NCBI GenBank assembly: GCA_019118905.1
Contig: DWYA01000069.1
Location: 1-14,570, forward strand
Reading direction: 5' to 3'
Length of the DNA: 14,570 nt
Source of the DNA: Ruthenibacterium avium
GTDB taxonomy: Bacteria > Bacillota > Clostridia > Oscillospirales > Ruminococcaceae
Positions 6,904 through 13,501 of the stretch are shown piece by piece. The notes beneath the pieces were generated by a model. That model had not been told where the DNA came from, ran no database searches, and saw only the letters and a program-made list of their open reading frames with translations. The first letter of the stretch is position 1. Every line of letters begins with the position of its first letter. The translations under genes were made by a program, and so were the position numbers.

Positions 6904-7131
6904 ATGGATAAGAAAATGGTTTGCGGCGTATTGCTAACGGTCATCGGGCTGGCTTTTTCCATTTTTGCGCTTGCCTATGCGTCCATGCATCCTTGGGACT
7001 ATAACGGCATTGTCGGCCTTTTAGGTTCGCTGCTGGGAACGCAAATGCTGACGCCGCTGATTCTGTCGATGACTGCCATGCTGGCAGGGCTGGGGTATTG
7101 CTTTTGGTGTGCGTATCGAAAAGAAAAATAA
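6904..7131 (+). CDS. Small membrane protein, two membrane segments
   Basis: A 75-residue protein starting at ATG 6904, chosen over an in-frame TTG at 6871 because AAAGGA lies about nine bases before it. Membrane segments are about 5-26 (MVCGVLLTVIGLAFSIFALAY) and about 43-68 (MLTPLILSMTAMLAGLGYCFW), joined by a short loop containing HPWDYNGIVGLLGSLLG. The C-terminus is basic (CAYRKEK), which favours it being inside the cell. No family is recognised. It is the last gene before a long noncoding stretch, and its transcription probably ends at the hairpin at 7490-7525. Confidence 0.75.
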   Translation: MDKKMVCGVLLTVIGLAFSIFALAYASMHPWDYNGIVGLLGSLLGTQMLTPLILSMTAMLAGLGYCFWCAYRKEK

Positions 7132-7308
7132 ATCTGCCAAAGCGGCAGTAAAATCTTCGAAATTCACAGAAAAAAACCATAGCGACAAGTGAATAGTAAC
7201 ATGACGCATACCGTTTGTAAAGCATGTATGGATAAAAAGAGATCAATGCGGTAACAATGGAACATCGCCGTTAGGTCAAGCTTTTTTATGCGCAATAAGA
7301 AGATACAC
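7132..7308. other. Noncoding stretch between the small membrane gene and the hairpin region
   Basis: No convincing open frame is seen here. A weak 5-bp hairpin, CTGCC (7134-7138) and GGCAG (7144-7148), follows the stop codon but has no T run. The remaining sequence shows no recognisable RNA gene or promoter. Confidence 0.5.
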
Positions 7309-7346
7309 AAAAAGCCCGCTCCGGCTGGATGGCCGGAACGGGCTTT
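7309..7346 (-). terminator. Terminator hairpin copy 1, active for the ammonium channel gene
   Basis: AAAGCCCG pairs with CGGGCTTT, and inside it TCCGGC pairs with GCCGGA around the loop TGGATG, with a single C/A mismatch. On the minus strand the stem is followed by five T residues (the complement of 7309-7313), so it suits transcripts coming from 7607-9298. On the plus strand only TTT follows before GAGA. A near-identical copy lies at 7490-7525. Confidence 0.8.
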
Positions 7347-7523
7347 GAGACTGTCGAAAAACTGCCGCCTGATTCAGAAAGAACCCAGGCTGCAAGGGGA
7401 AAAAGGCTTGGAAAAGGGGGCTAGCCCTCTTTTCCATTTTAAATCAGGCTTCGGTTTGTGAAAAAGCGAAGCTTTTTCGACAAACTGAGAGCCCGCTCCG
7501 GCTGGACGGCCGGAACGGGCTTT
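7313..7523. repeat. 34-bp direct repeat, two copies 177 bp apart
   Basis: Positions 7313-7346 and 7490-7523 are the same 34-base hairpin except for one loop base (T at 7330, C at 7507). Copy 1 keeps the left flank CAAAAAGCCCG and copy 2 keeps the right flank CGGGCTTTTTG of what would be one symmetric two-way terminator. This is the pattern expected if the hairpin was duplicated when the intervening 143 bp arrived. Confidence 0.8.
7347..7489. mobile_element. Palindrome-rich MITE-like insert, 143 bp
   Basis: The segment between the two hairpin copies has related ends: TGTCGAAAAA near 7352-7361 on the left, and the same ten bases on the opposite strand near 7473-7482. Inside are GCCTGATT (7367-7374) against AATCAGGC (7442-7449); a 26-bp near-perfect palindrome at 7410-7435 centred on GGGCTAGCCC; and a hairpin at 7454-7485 with GTTTGTG/CACAAAC-type arms (one bulge) around AAAAAGC-GAA-GCTTTTT. 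It has no coding capacity. The nested symmetry suggests a nonautonomous mobile or extragenic palindromic repeat. No transposase is in the window, and I cannot say which element mobilises it. Confidence 0.55.
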
Positions 7524-7525
7524 TT
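7490..7525 (+). terminator. Terminator hairpin copy 2, active for the small plus-strand genes
   Basis: AGCCCG pairs with CGGGCT, with the inner TCCGGC/GCCGGA stem around TGGACG, followed by five T residues at 7521-7525 on the plus strand. On the minus strand the stem is followed by CTCAG rather than a T run, so it works mainly in the plus direction. Confidence 0.8.
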
Positions 7526-7606
7526 GTAAGCCGATGCCCTCTGTTACACGAGTTTTTATATTGTTTGTTGAAAAAATGCCGTGCTGCGTTTTGACGGCAG
7601 CCGTCC

Positions 7607-9298
7607 TTACGCCTCTTTCGACACATCCTGCAAAGCGGCAGCGCCGTCTTCGCCGGTGCGGATTTTTACAGCGTTTTCTACCTCATAGACAAAGATTTTA
7701 CCATCGCCGTACTGGCCGGTGTAAAGCACACGCCGGGCGGTTTCTACTACGAGGTCGACGGGAATTTCGCTGACAACAATTTCAATTTTCACTTTCGGCA
7801 AGAGCTTAACGTCCATTTTAACGCCGCGGTAATATTCCACGTCGCCTTTCTGCATTCCGCAGCCCAGCACTTCGCTGATGGTCATGCCTGTTACGCCAAT
7901 TTCGTGCAGTGCTTTTGTAAGTTCTTCCAGCTTGTTGCGGCGCGTGACAATCGAAATTTTGGTGAGCGGATGGCTTTCTCCGCCCGCTTTTGCCGAAGTT
8001 TCCGCCGCGGCGGGAACACTTTGTGCTCCAATGCCGTCATCCTGCGTCAAGAAGCCTGCATAACTGCTCTCCAAGCCGTGTTCCATAATGTCCAAACCGG
8101 CCAGCTCTTCCTCGCGGGAAACGCGCAAACCGATTGTTTTCTTAATCACCGCAAATGCAATGGTCATCGTCACGGCTACCCAAGCAATAATGGAAACCGC
8201 GCCCAACAGCTGAACGCCCAGCAGAGAAACGCCGCCGCCTGTGAAAAGGCCGAGGCCGTTTGTGCCGCTTCCATCGGAGAACAAACCGACGCAAACCGTG
8301 CCAAGCAAGCCGTTTAAGCCATGTACGCCAACCGCGCCCACGGGGTCGTCAATTTTCAGCTTTTGGTCGATAAACTCAATGCCGAATACGACAACAAATC
8401 CTGCCAAAGCACCGATGATGGCAGCACTTACGGGCGAAACGGTGTCACAGCCCGCTGTGATGGCAACCAAACCGGCAAGCGTGCCGTTTAACGTCATGGA
8501 AACGTCCGGTTTGCGGTAGCGAATCCAAGTAATGGCCATAACCACACAGGTGGAAACAGCGGCGGCAAGGTTCGTGGTGACAAAAATTTTGGCGGCGGTT
8601 TCCGCGGCAGAACCTTCCATAGCAGTGGTAGAAGCGCCGTTAAAGCTAAACCAGCAGAACCAAAGAATAAATACGCCCAGCGCACCCAGCGTTAAGCTGT
8701 GGCCGGGAATGGCTTTTGCTTCGCCGTTTTTGCCGTATTTGCCAATGCGGGGGCCTAAGAACTTTGCGCCGATGAGCGCCGCAACACCGCCTACCATGTG
8801 AACGGCGGCCGAGCCTGCAAAGTCATGGAATCCCAGCTGAGAAAGCCAGCCGCCGCCCCAAACCCAGTGGCCGGAAATGGGGTACACAAACAGGCTGATG
8901 ATAAAGCTGTAAAGGCAGTAAGACGAAAACTTGGTGCGCTCGGCCATTGCGCCCGAAACAATGGTGGCGGCTGTTGCGCAAAAGACCGTTTGGAAAATTA
9001 AAAACGCGAAAAACGGAATGCCGTTTGGCAGCATGGACGTGCCATAGTTGGCCTCACTGGCAATGCCGCCAATGCTGCCTACCAAAGAGCTTGTTCCGCC
9101 GAACATCAGGCCAAAGCCCACCAGCCAAAATACAGGCGTGCCAATGCAAAAATCCATCAGGTTTTTCATAATAATATTGCCCGCGTTTTTCGCCCGTGTA
9201 AATCCCGTTTCCACCATAGCAAAGCCCGCCTGCATAAAAAATACCAGCGCGGCGCCCACCAAAACCCAAAGGGTGTTGATTGCCGAAAAATCCTTCAT
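7607..9298 (-). CDS. amtB: Ammonium channel fused to a PII regulatory domain
   Basis: A 563-residue protein starting at ATG 9298, with GAGGAG about nine bases upstream. Residues 7-410 are an Amt/MEP/Rh channel of about eleven membrane segments: FMQAGFAMVETGFTRAKNAG (21-40), FAGSAAVHMVGGVAAL (160-175) and GAVGVHGLNGLLGT (321-334). His167 and His326 are the likely twin pore histidines. After a small-residue linker (413-444), residues 445-556 form a complete GlnB/GlnK domain: KISIVTRRNKLEELTKAL, the T loop with KGDVEYYRGVKMDVKLLPKVKIEIVV, the B loop TGQYGDGKIFV and RTGE. PII proteins normally bind separately to Amt trimers and plug the pore according to 2-oxoglutarate, ATP and ADP; here plug and pore are one chain. 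In E. coli GlnB the T loop reads YRGAEY with Tyr51 uridylylated. Here it reads YRGVKM, so that tyrosine is absent and this modification is not expected. No separate glnK lies nearby. Confidence 0.95.
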   Translation of the reverse strand: MKDFSAINTLWVLVGAALVFFMQAGFAMVETGFTRAKNAGNIIMKNLMDFCIGTPVFWLVGFGLMFGGTSSLVGSIGGIASEANYGTSMLPNGIPFFAFLIFQTVFCATAATIVSGAMAERTKFSSYCLYSFIISLFVYPISGHWVWGGGWLSQLGFHDFAGSAAVHMVGGVAALIGAKFLGPRIGKYGKNGEAKAIPGHSLTLGALGVFILWFCWFSFNGASTTAMEGSAAETAAKIFVTTNLAAAVSTCVVMAITWIRYRKPDVSMTLNGTLAGLVAITAGCDTVSPVSAAIIGALAGFVVVFGIEFIDQKLKIDDPVGAVGVHGLNGLLGTVCVGLFSDGSGTNGLGLFTGGGVSLLGVQLLGAVSIIAWVAVTMTIAFAVIKKTIGLRVSREEELAGLDIMEHGLESSYAGFLTQDDGIGAQSVPAAAETSAKAGGESHPLTKISIVTRRNKLEELTKALHEIGVTGMTISEVLGCGMQKGDVEYYRGVKMDVKLLPKVKIEIVVSEIPVDLVVETARRVLYTGQYGDGKIFVYEVENAVKIRTGEDGAAALQDVSKEA

Positions 9299-9353
9299 TT
9301 CCGATCACTCCTCTATGTTGTGTGGCCATCCCCGGACGACGGCGTAAAACAAG

Positions 9354-9391
9354 AAAGGCGCTTTAGGGAGGTAAAACCCTAAAGCGCCTTT
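9354..9391 (-). promoter_or_regulatory. Perfect 15-bp hairpin in the amtB leader
   Basis: Positions 9354-9368 and 9377-9391 are exact inverted repeats of 15 bases around an 8-base loop. The predicted start of transcription near 9398 puts the hairpin at the very 5' end of a leader of about 100 bases. On the RNA strand the stem is followed by TTTCTTGTTTT, an imperfect T tract, so it could be an attenuator or a 5' stabilising stem. The loop does not show the hexaloop pattern of ANTAR target hairpins. Confidence 0.7.
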
Positions 9392-9404
9392 GCTTATGCT
9401 TAAC

Positions 9405-9432
9405 AGTATACTCCTTTTCCAAGAAAAATCAA
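9405..9432 (-). promoter_or_regulatory. Promoter of the amtB fusion gene
   Basis: On the minus strand TTGATT (9432-9427), a 16-base spacer, then TATACT (9410-9405). Both boxes are near consensus. It lies about 110 bases before the ATG and just upstream of the leader hairpin. No clear NtrC/sigma-54 box was seen. Confidence 0.65.
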
Positions 9433-9573
9433 GCCGGCAAATGGTTTAATCTTTTTCAAAAAAGCGGCCTAAATTCGTTTAAAATAGGGAAAATGAGTCA
9501 AAAATGCCGCATTTTTATTGTAGTTAACCCTAAGATAGCTTAAAAAACTTTTGTGCAGCCTTATAAGCGGAAA
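9433..9573. other. AT-rich spacer between divergent amtB and hsdR promoters
   Basis: No open frame of interest is present. The only structure seen is a weak AT palindrome, AAAAATGC (9500-9507) and GCATTTTT (9509-9516). It could be an operator, but nothing else supports that. Confidence 0.4.
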
Positions 9574-9579
9574 TTGACG

Positions 9580-9608
9580 TTGAACGGTTTTTTTAGAGCT
9601 GTTATAAT
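9580..9608 (+). promoter_or_regulatory. Promoter of the hsdRMS operon
   Basis: TTGAAC (9580-9585), a 17-base spacer and a consensus TATAAT (9603-9608). Transcription would start near 9615, giving a leader of about 65 bases before the GTG start of hsdR. No terminator-like hairpin or regulator gene is seen between it and hsdR. Confidence 0.75.
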
Positions 9609-9679
9609 AGGAAATAAAAGGAAAAAACACGCGCGTTATTTGTAAAAAGAAGTCAGCGAAACGAAGGGAGGAAACCCGT

Positions 9680-12019
9680 GTGAGTACCATTTTGCCCAAG
9701 CACCAAATGAGCGAGGAAGATATAAAGCTTCAATATATCACGCCCGCCATTCTTTCTAAATGGAACCGGGAGAAAATCACGATGGAAACGCCCATCACGG
9801 ACGGGAAAATGAATTTAAAAGGGAATATGGCCGTCCGGGAAAAGCCGAAGCGGGCAGACTATATTTTATATCTGAACGCAAATAACCCCATCGCCGTGGT
9901 GGAAGCAAAAGACAATACCTGCGGCGTTTCCCACGGATTACAGCAGGCGATGGACTACGCCAAAATGCTGGACGTGCCGTTTGCATACAGCTCCAACGGC
10001 GACGGCTTTGCCGAGCATGACTTTCTCACCGGACAAAAGCGGATGCTTTCGCTGGACGAGTTTCCGTCGGAGCAAGAGCTGATTGCCCGCTATAAACAGG
10101 AAACGGGCATAACCCCGGCACAGGAAACCATTTTGGAGCAACCTTATTATACCAGCCAAAACACCTATCCGCCGCGCTATTATCAGCGCGTTGCCATTAA
10201 CCGCACCTTAGACGCCATCGCCAAGGGACAGCAACGCTTACTGCTGGTGATGGCAACGGGAACGGGCAAAACTTACACCGCTTTTCAAATTGTCTACCGG
10301 CTTTTGCAAAGCGGGTTAAAGCGCAAAATTCTCTACTTGGCCGACCGCAATGTGCTGATAGACCAGTCTCGCGACCAAGACTTTGCCCCGCTGGGAAAAG
10401 TGCTGCACAAAATCAACGTGGCAACGGATGACAAAAGCACCATCACCGCCTATGAGCTGTATTTTTCGCTCTATCAGCAGTTGGTGGGCGAGGACGACAA
10501 AGAATACTTTAGCCAGCTGTTTTCCCCAAATTTTTTCGATTTGATTATCGTGGACGAGTGTCACCGCGGTTCCGCCAAGGAGGAAAGCCGCTGGCGCAGA
10601 ATTTTGGAATACTTTTCTTCGGCCACACAAATCGGCATGACCGCTACTCCCAAGGAAACGAAATATGTTTCCAACTTGAGCTATTTTGGGGAGCCGGTGT
10701 ATACTTACAGCTTAAAGGAAGGCATCGAGGACGGCTTTTTAGCGCCGTTTAAAGTCATCAATGTAAAACTAGACATTGCCGACGGCTGGCGGCCCCGCAA
10801 AGGCCAAAGGGATAGTAAAGGCGAAGAAATTCCCGACCGCGTTTACAATAACAGCGACTATGACTACAATATTACTATCGAAGACCGAACCCGGAAAGTG
10901 GCCGAGGAAATTACCCGCTATTTAAAAAGTACCGACCGCATGGCAAGAACGATTGTGTTTTGCCCAACGGAGGAGGCCGCCGCCAATATGCGCGACGAGA
11001 TTTCCAACCTCAATAAGGATATGGTGCAAAAAAATTCCGACTACGTTGTGCGCATTACGAGCGGCGACCTTTACGGAAAACAGCGCCTGAAATCGTTCCT
11101 TTCCGTCACCGACCCTTACCCCGTGATTGCCACTACGTCGAAGCTGCTGTCTACCGGGGCAGACTGTAAAATGACAAAGCTCATCGTTTTGGATGAAATG
11201 ATAGGCTCTATGACGGAGTTCAAGCAGATTATCGGGCGCGGCACCCGTCTGCGCGAAAAAGAGGGCAAAACGCATTTTGTGTTAATGGATTTCCGCAACG
11301 TGACGCATTTATTTGCCGACCCCGGTTGGGACGGCCCGATTGAAATTCACGAGGGCTTCACGCCGGGCGCAGCCGCCGAGCGCCAAGACATGCCGGAAGG
11401 TGTTGACGCGCCGGAACGTGAGCCGGCGGGCGAACCCCGATATAAGCCCATTGTGGACAAAAACGGATGCACGGTGCAGATTCTTCAAAAAACGGTGTCG
11501 GTGTATGACACCGACGGCAAGCTGTTGCGGCAGGAAAGTGTGATTGATTATACAAAAGAGAATATTTTAGGAGAATATGCCTCTTTGGATAATTTTATCC
11601 GCCGTTGGTCGGCACAGGAGAAAAAAGAGGAAATCCGCAATTTGCTTCACGGGCGCGGCATTGATTTGGAGCTTTTAAAAGCGGAACAAAACATGCAGGA
11701 GGTCGATGATTTTGACTTTATCTGTCATGTGGCGTTTAACAAAAAGCCCCTCACGCGCAAAGAGCGTGCCAACAACGTGAAAAAGCGCGACTTTTTCAGC
11801 AAATACAGCGGCGCGGCCCGCGAGGTGCTGGAGGCTTTGCTGGACAAGTACATGAACACCGGAATTTATGAAATTGAAAAAACAGAAGTGCTAAAGCTGG
11901 ACCCGTTCCTGAAAATGGGCAAGCCCGCCAAAATTGCCGGATATTTCGGCGGCAAACAGGGCTATTTAAGCGCCGTGCAGGAGCTGGAACAGGCAATCTA
12001 TATGGACGAGGTTATTTAA
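9680..12019 (+). CDS. hsdR: Type I restriction enzyme, R (restriction/translocase) subunit
   Basis: A 779-residue protein. It starts at GTG 9680, with GGGAGG (9666-9671) eight bases upstream. The N-terminus carries a PD-(D/E)xK nuclease core: RADYILYL with Asp60, then IAVVEAKD with Glu75 and Lys77. A superfamily 2 helicase motor follows: MATGTGKT (191-198, Walker A), VDECH (291-295, DEAD-box type), TATP (321-324, motif III) and QIIGRGTRLR (516-525, motif VI). The C-terminal 100 or so residues (ICHVAFNKKPLTRKERANN..., GYFGGKQGYLSAVQELEQAI) match the EcoEI-type R subunit C-terminal domain, and the length fits that group rather than the longer EcoR124 type. In complex with HsdM and HsdS it translocates DNA using ATP and cuts unmodified DNA at a distance. 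All key residues are present, so it looks active. hsdM begins three bases after its stop. Confidence 0.95.
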   Translation: MSTILPKHQMSEEDIKLQYITPAILSKWNREKITMETPITDGKMNLKGNMAVREKPKRADYILYLNANNPIAVVEAKDNTCGVSHGLQQAMDYAKMLDVPFAYSSNGDGFAEHDFLTGQKRMLSLDEFPSEQELIARYKQETGITPAQETILEQPYYTSQNTYPPRYYQRVAINRTLDAIAKGQQRLLLVMATGTGKTYTAFQIVYRLLQSGLKRKILYLADRNVLIDQSRDQDFAPLGKVLHKINVATDDKSTITAYELYFSLYQQLVGEDDKEYFSQLFSPNFFDLIIVDECHRGSAKEESRWRRILEYFSSATQIGMTATPKETKYVSNLSYFGEPVYTYSLKEGIEDGFLAPFKVINVKLDIADGWRPRKGQRDSKGEEIPDRVYNNSDYDYNITIEDRTRKVAEEITRYLKSTDRMARTIVFCPTEEAAANMRDEISNLNKDMVQKNSDYVVRITSGDLYGKQRLKSFLSVTDPYPVIATTSKLLSTGADCKMTKLIVLDEMIGSMTEFKQIIGRGTRLREKEGKTHFVLMDFRNVTHLFADPGWDGPIEIHEGFTPGAAAERQDMPEGVDAPEREPAGEPRYKPIVDKNGCTVQILQKTVSVYDTDGKLLRQESVIDYTKENILGEYASLDNFIRRWSAQEKKEEIRNLLHGRGIDLELLKAEQNMQEVDDFDFICHVAFNKKPLTRKERANNVKKRDFFSKYSGAAREVLEALLDKYMNTGIYEIEKTEVLKLDPFLKMGKPAKIAGYFGGKQGYLSAVQELEQAIYMDEVI

Positions 12020-12022
12020 TAC

Positions 12023-13501
12023 ATGAGCAACTTGACAGGTTTTGTAAAGCGCCTGCGCGACATTATGCGCAATGACGCGGGCATCAACGGCGACGCACAG
12101 CGCATTGAACAAATTGTGTGGATGCTGTTTTTGAAGGTGTACGACACAAAGGAGCAGGACTGGGAGTTTGAGGACGAAAACTACCAGTCCATTATCCCGC
12201 AGGAATGCCGCTGGCAAAATTGGGCGCACGACGATAAAAGCGGCACGGCGCTGACCGGCGACAGACTGCTTAATTTTGTCAACAACACCCTGTTTCCCAC
12301 GCTGAAAAATTTGCCGGTGGATGCGTCCACCCCCATTCAAAAGGCGATTGTGCAAACCACCTTCGCCGACGCCAACCAATACATGAAGGACGGCGTGCAG
12401 CTGCGTCAGGTACTCAATGTGATTGACGGCTTAGAGCTGGACGACTACGAGGAGAGCCACGCACTGGGCGAAATTTACGAAACCATTTTGAAAGAACTGC
12501 AAAGCGCCGGTACTTCCGGTGAGTTTTACACGCCGCGTGCCGTCACCGATTTTATGGCGCAGGTCATCGCGCCGCAGGTGGGCGAAACCATGGCGGACTT
12601 TGCCTGCGGCACCGGCGGCTTTTTGGTCAGCTGGCTGAAAGAGCTGAAAAAGCAGGTACACACCACCGAGGACGAAGAGGCATACAGCAATTCTATCTTG
12701 GGCATTGAGAAAAAGCCGTTTCCCTATATGCTGTGCGTCACCAATCTGCTTTTGCACGGGCTGGACGTGCCGCAGGTGTTCCACGCAAACACCTTGCTCC
12801 ATGACGTGCTGGATTACACCGAGGGCGACAAGGTGGACGTCATTTTAATGAATCCGCCTTATGGCGGAAGCGAGAAAGCGGACGTGAAAAACCACTTTCC
12901 CGCCGACCTTGCCAGCAGTGAAACCGCCGACCTTTTTATGTCGGTGATTATGTATCGGCTGAAACGCAACGGCCGCGCGGCGGTCATTTTGCCCGACGGC
13001 TTTCTGTTCGGCACAGACAATGCCAAGGTGGGCATTAAAAAGAAGCTCCTGCGCGACTTTAACCTGCATACCATCATTCGCTTGCCGGGCAGTGTGTTTT
13101 CGCCCTATACGTCCATCACAACGAATATTTTGTTTTTTGACAATACGCACCCCACCGAGGAAACATGGTTTTATCGGCTGGATATGCCCGAAGGGTATAA
13201 GCATTTTTCCAAGACAAAGCCCATGAAAATCGAGCATTTTGCCCCGGTGCTGGAATGGTGGAGCAACCGGCAAGAAATTGCCGAGGACGGCTTTGACAAA
13301 GCGAAAAAATTCACCGCCCGTCAGCTCACCGAGGAGCTGGGCTACAACCTCGACCAATGCGGCTACCCCCACGAGGAAGAAGAAATTCTTGCCCCTATGG
13401 ATTTAATTCAGCGTTATGAGGAGCAAAGAGCGTCCCTCAACGCGGAAATCGACCGCGTGCTGGCGCAAATCACCACATTGCTGGGAGGAAAACCGGAATG
13501 A
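12023..13501 (+). CDS. hsdM: Type I restriction-modification, M (adenine methyltransferase) subunit
   Basis: A 492-residue protein starting at ATG 12023, with a weak GAGG (12008-12011) about eleven bases upstream inside the end of hsdR, consistent with translational coupling. The N-terminal helical domain (1-140) includes INGDAQRIEQIVWMLFLKVYD. GTSGEFYTPR (163-172) and FACGTGGFL (193-201) form the S-adenosylmethionine binding region (motif I), and NPPYGG (277-282) is the N6-adenine methyltransferase catalytic motif IV. ILPDGFLFG (322-330) and IIRLPGSVFSPYTSITTNILFF (351-372) are further conserved HsdM segments. The C-terminus ends in a helix (YEEQRASLNAEIDRVLAQITTLL) of the sort that packs against HsdS. 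It methylates adenine in the target set by HsdS. The stop overlaps the hsdS start by 4 bp (ATGA). Confidence 0.95.
   Translation: MSNLTGFVKRLRDIMRNDAGINGDAQRIEQIVWMLFLKVYDTKEQDWEFEDENYQSIIPQECRWQNWAHDDKSGTALTGDRLLNFVNNTLFPTLKNLPVDASTPIQKAIVQTTFADANQYMKDGVQLRQVLNVIDGLELDDYEESHALGEIYETILKELQSAGTSGEFYTPRAVTDFMAQVIAPQVGETMADFACGTGGFLVSWLKELKKQVHTTEDEEAYSNSILGIEKKPFPYMLCVTNLLLHGLDVPQVFHANTLLHDVLDYTEGDKVDVILMNPPYGGSEKADVKNHFPADLASSETADLFMSVIMYRLKRNGRAAVILPDGFLFGTDNAKVGIKKKLLRDFNLHTIIRLPGSVFSPYTSITTNILFFDNTHPTEETWFYRLDMPEGYKHFSKTKPMKIEHFAPVLEWWSNRQEIAEDGFDKAKKFTARQLTEELGYNLDQCGYPHEEEEILAPMDLIQRYEEQRASLNAEIDRVLAQITTLLGGKPE

Noticed and set aside
7309..7525. CRISPR array
   Set aside because: Only two repeat units are present, the repeat is a terminator hairpin, the spacer is 143 bp and itself palindromic, and no cas genes are seen.
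7904..8317. 137-codon plus-strand open frame inside amtB
   Set aside because: It runs opposite the PII domain and last membrane segments of amtB, with a composition that reflects the opposite strand and no family resemblance.
9354..9391. ANTAR-type or known nitrogen riboswitch in the amtB leader
   Set aside because: Only one long hairpin with an 8-base loop is present. The paired short stems with conserved hexaloops expected for ANTAR targets are not seen, nor a recognisable glutamine riboswitch core.
9500..9516. AT palindrome AAAAATGC-C-GCATTTTT as an operator for hsdR
   Set aside because: It lies over 60 bases before the -35 box, is AT-only apart from its centre, and no second copy or regulator gene supports it.
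12845..13372. 175-codon minus-strand open frame inside hsdM
   Set aside because: It is antisense to conserved HsdM motifs, including the C-terminal half, and has no ribosome binding site. It is a shadow frame.
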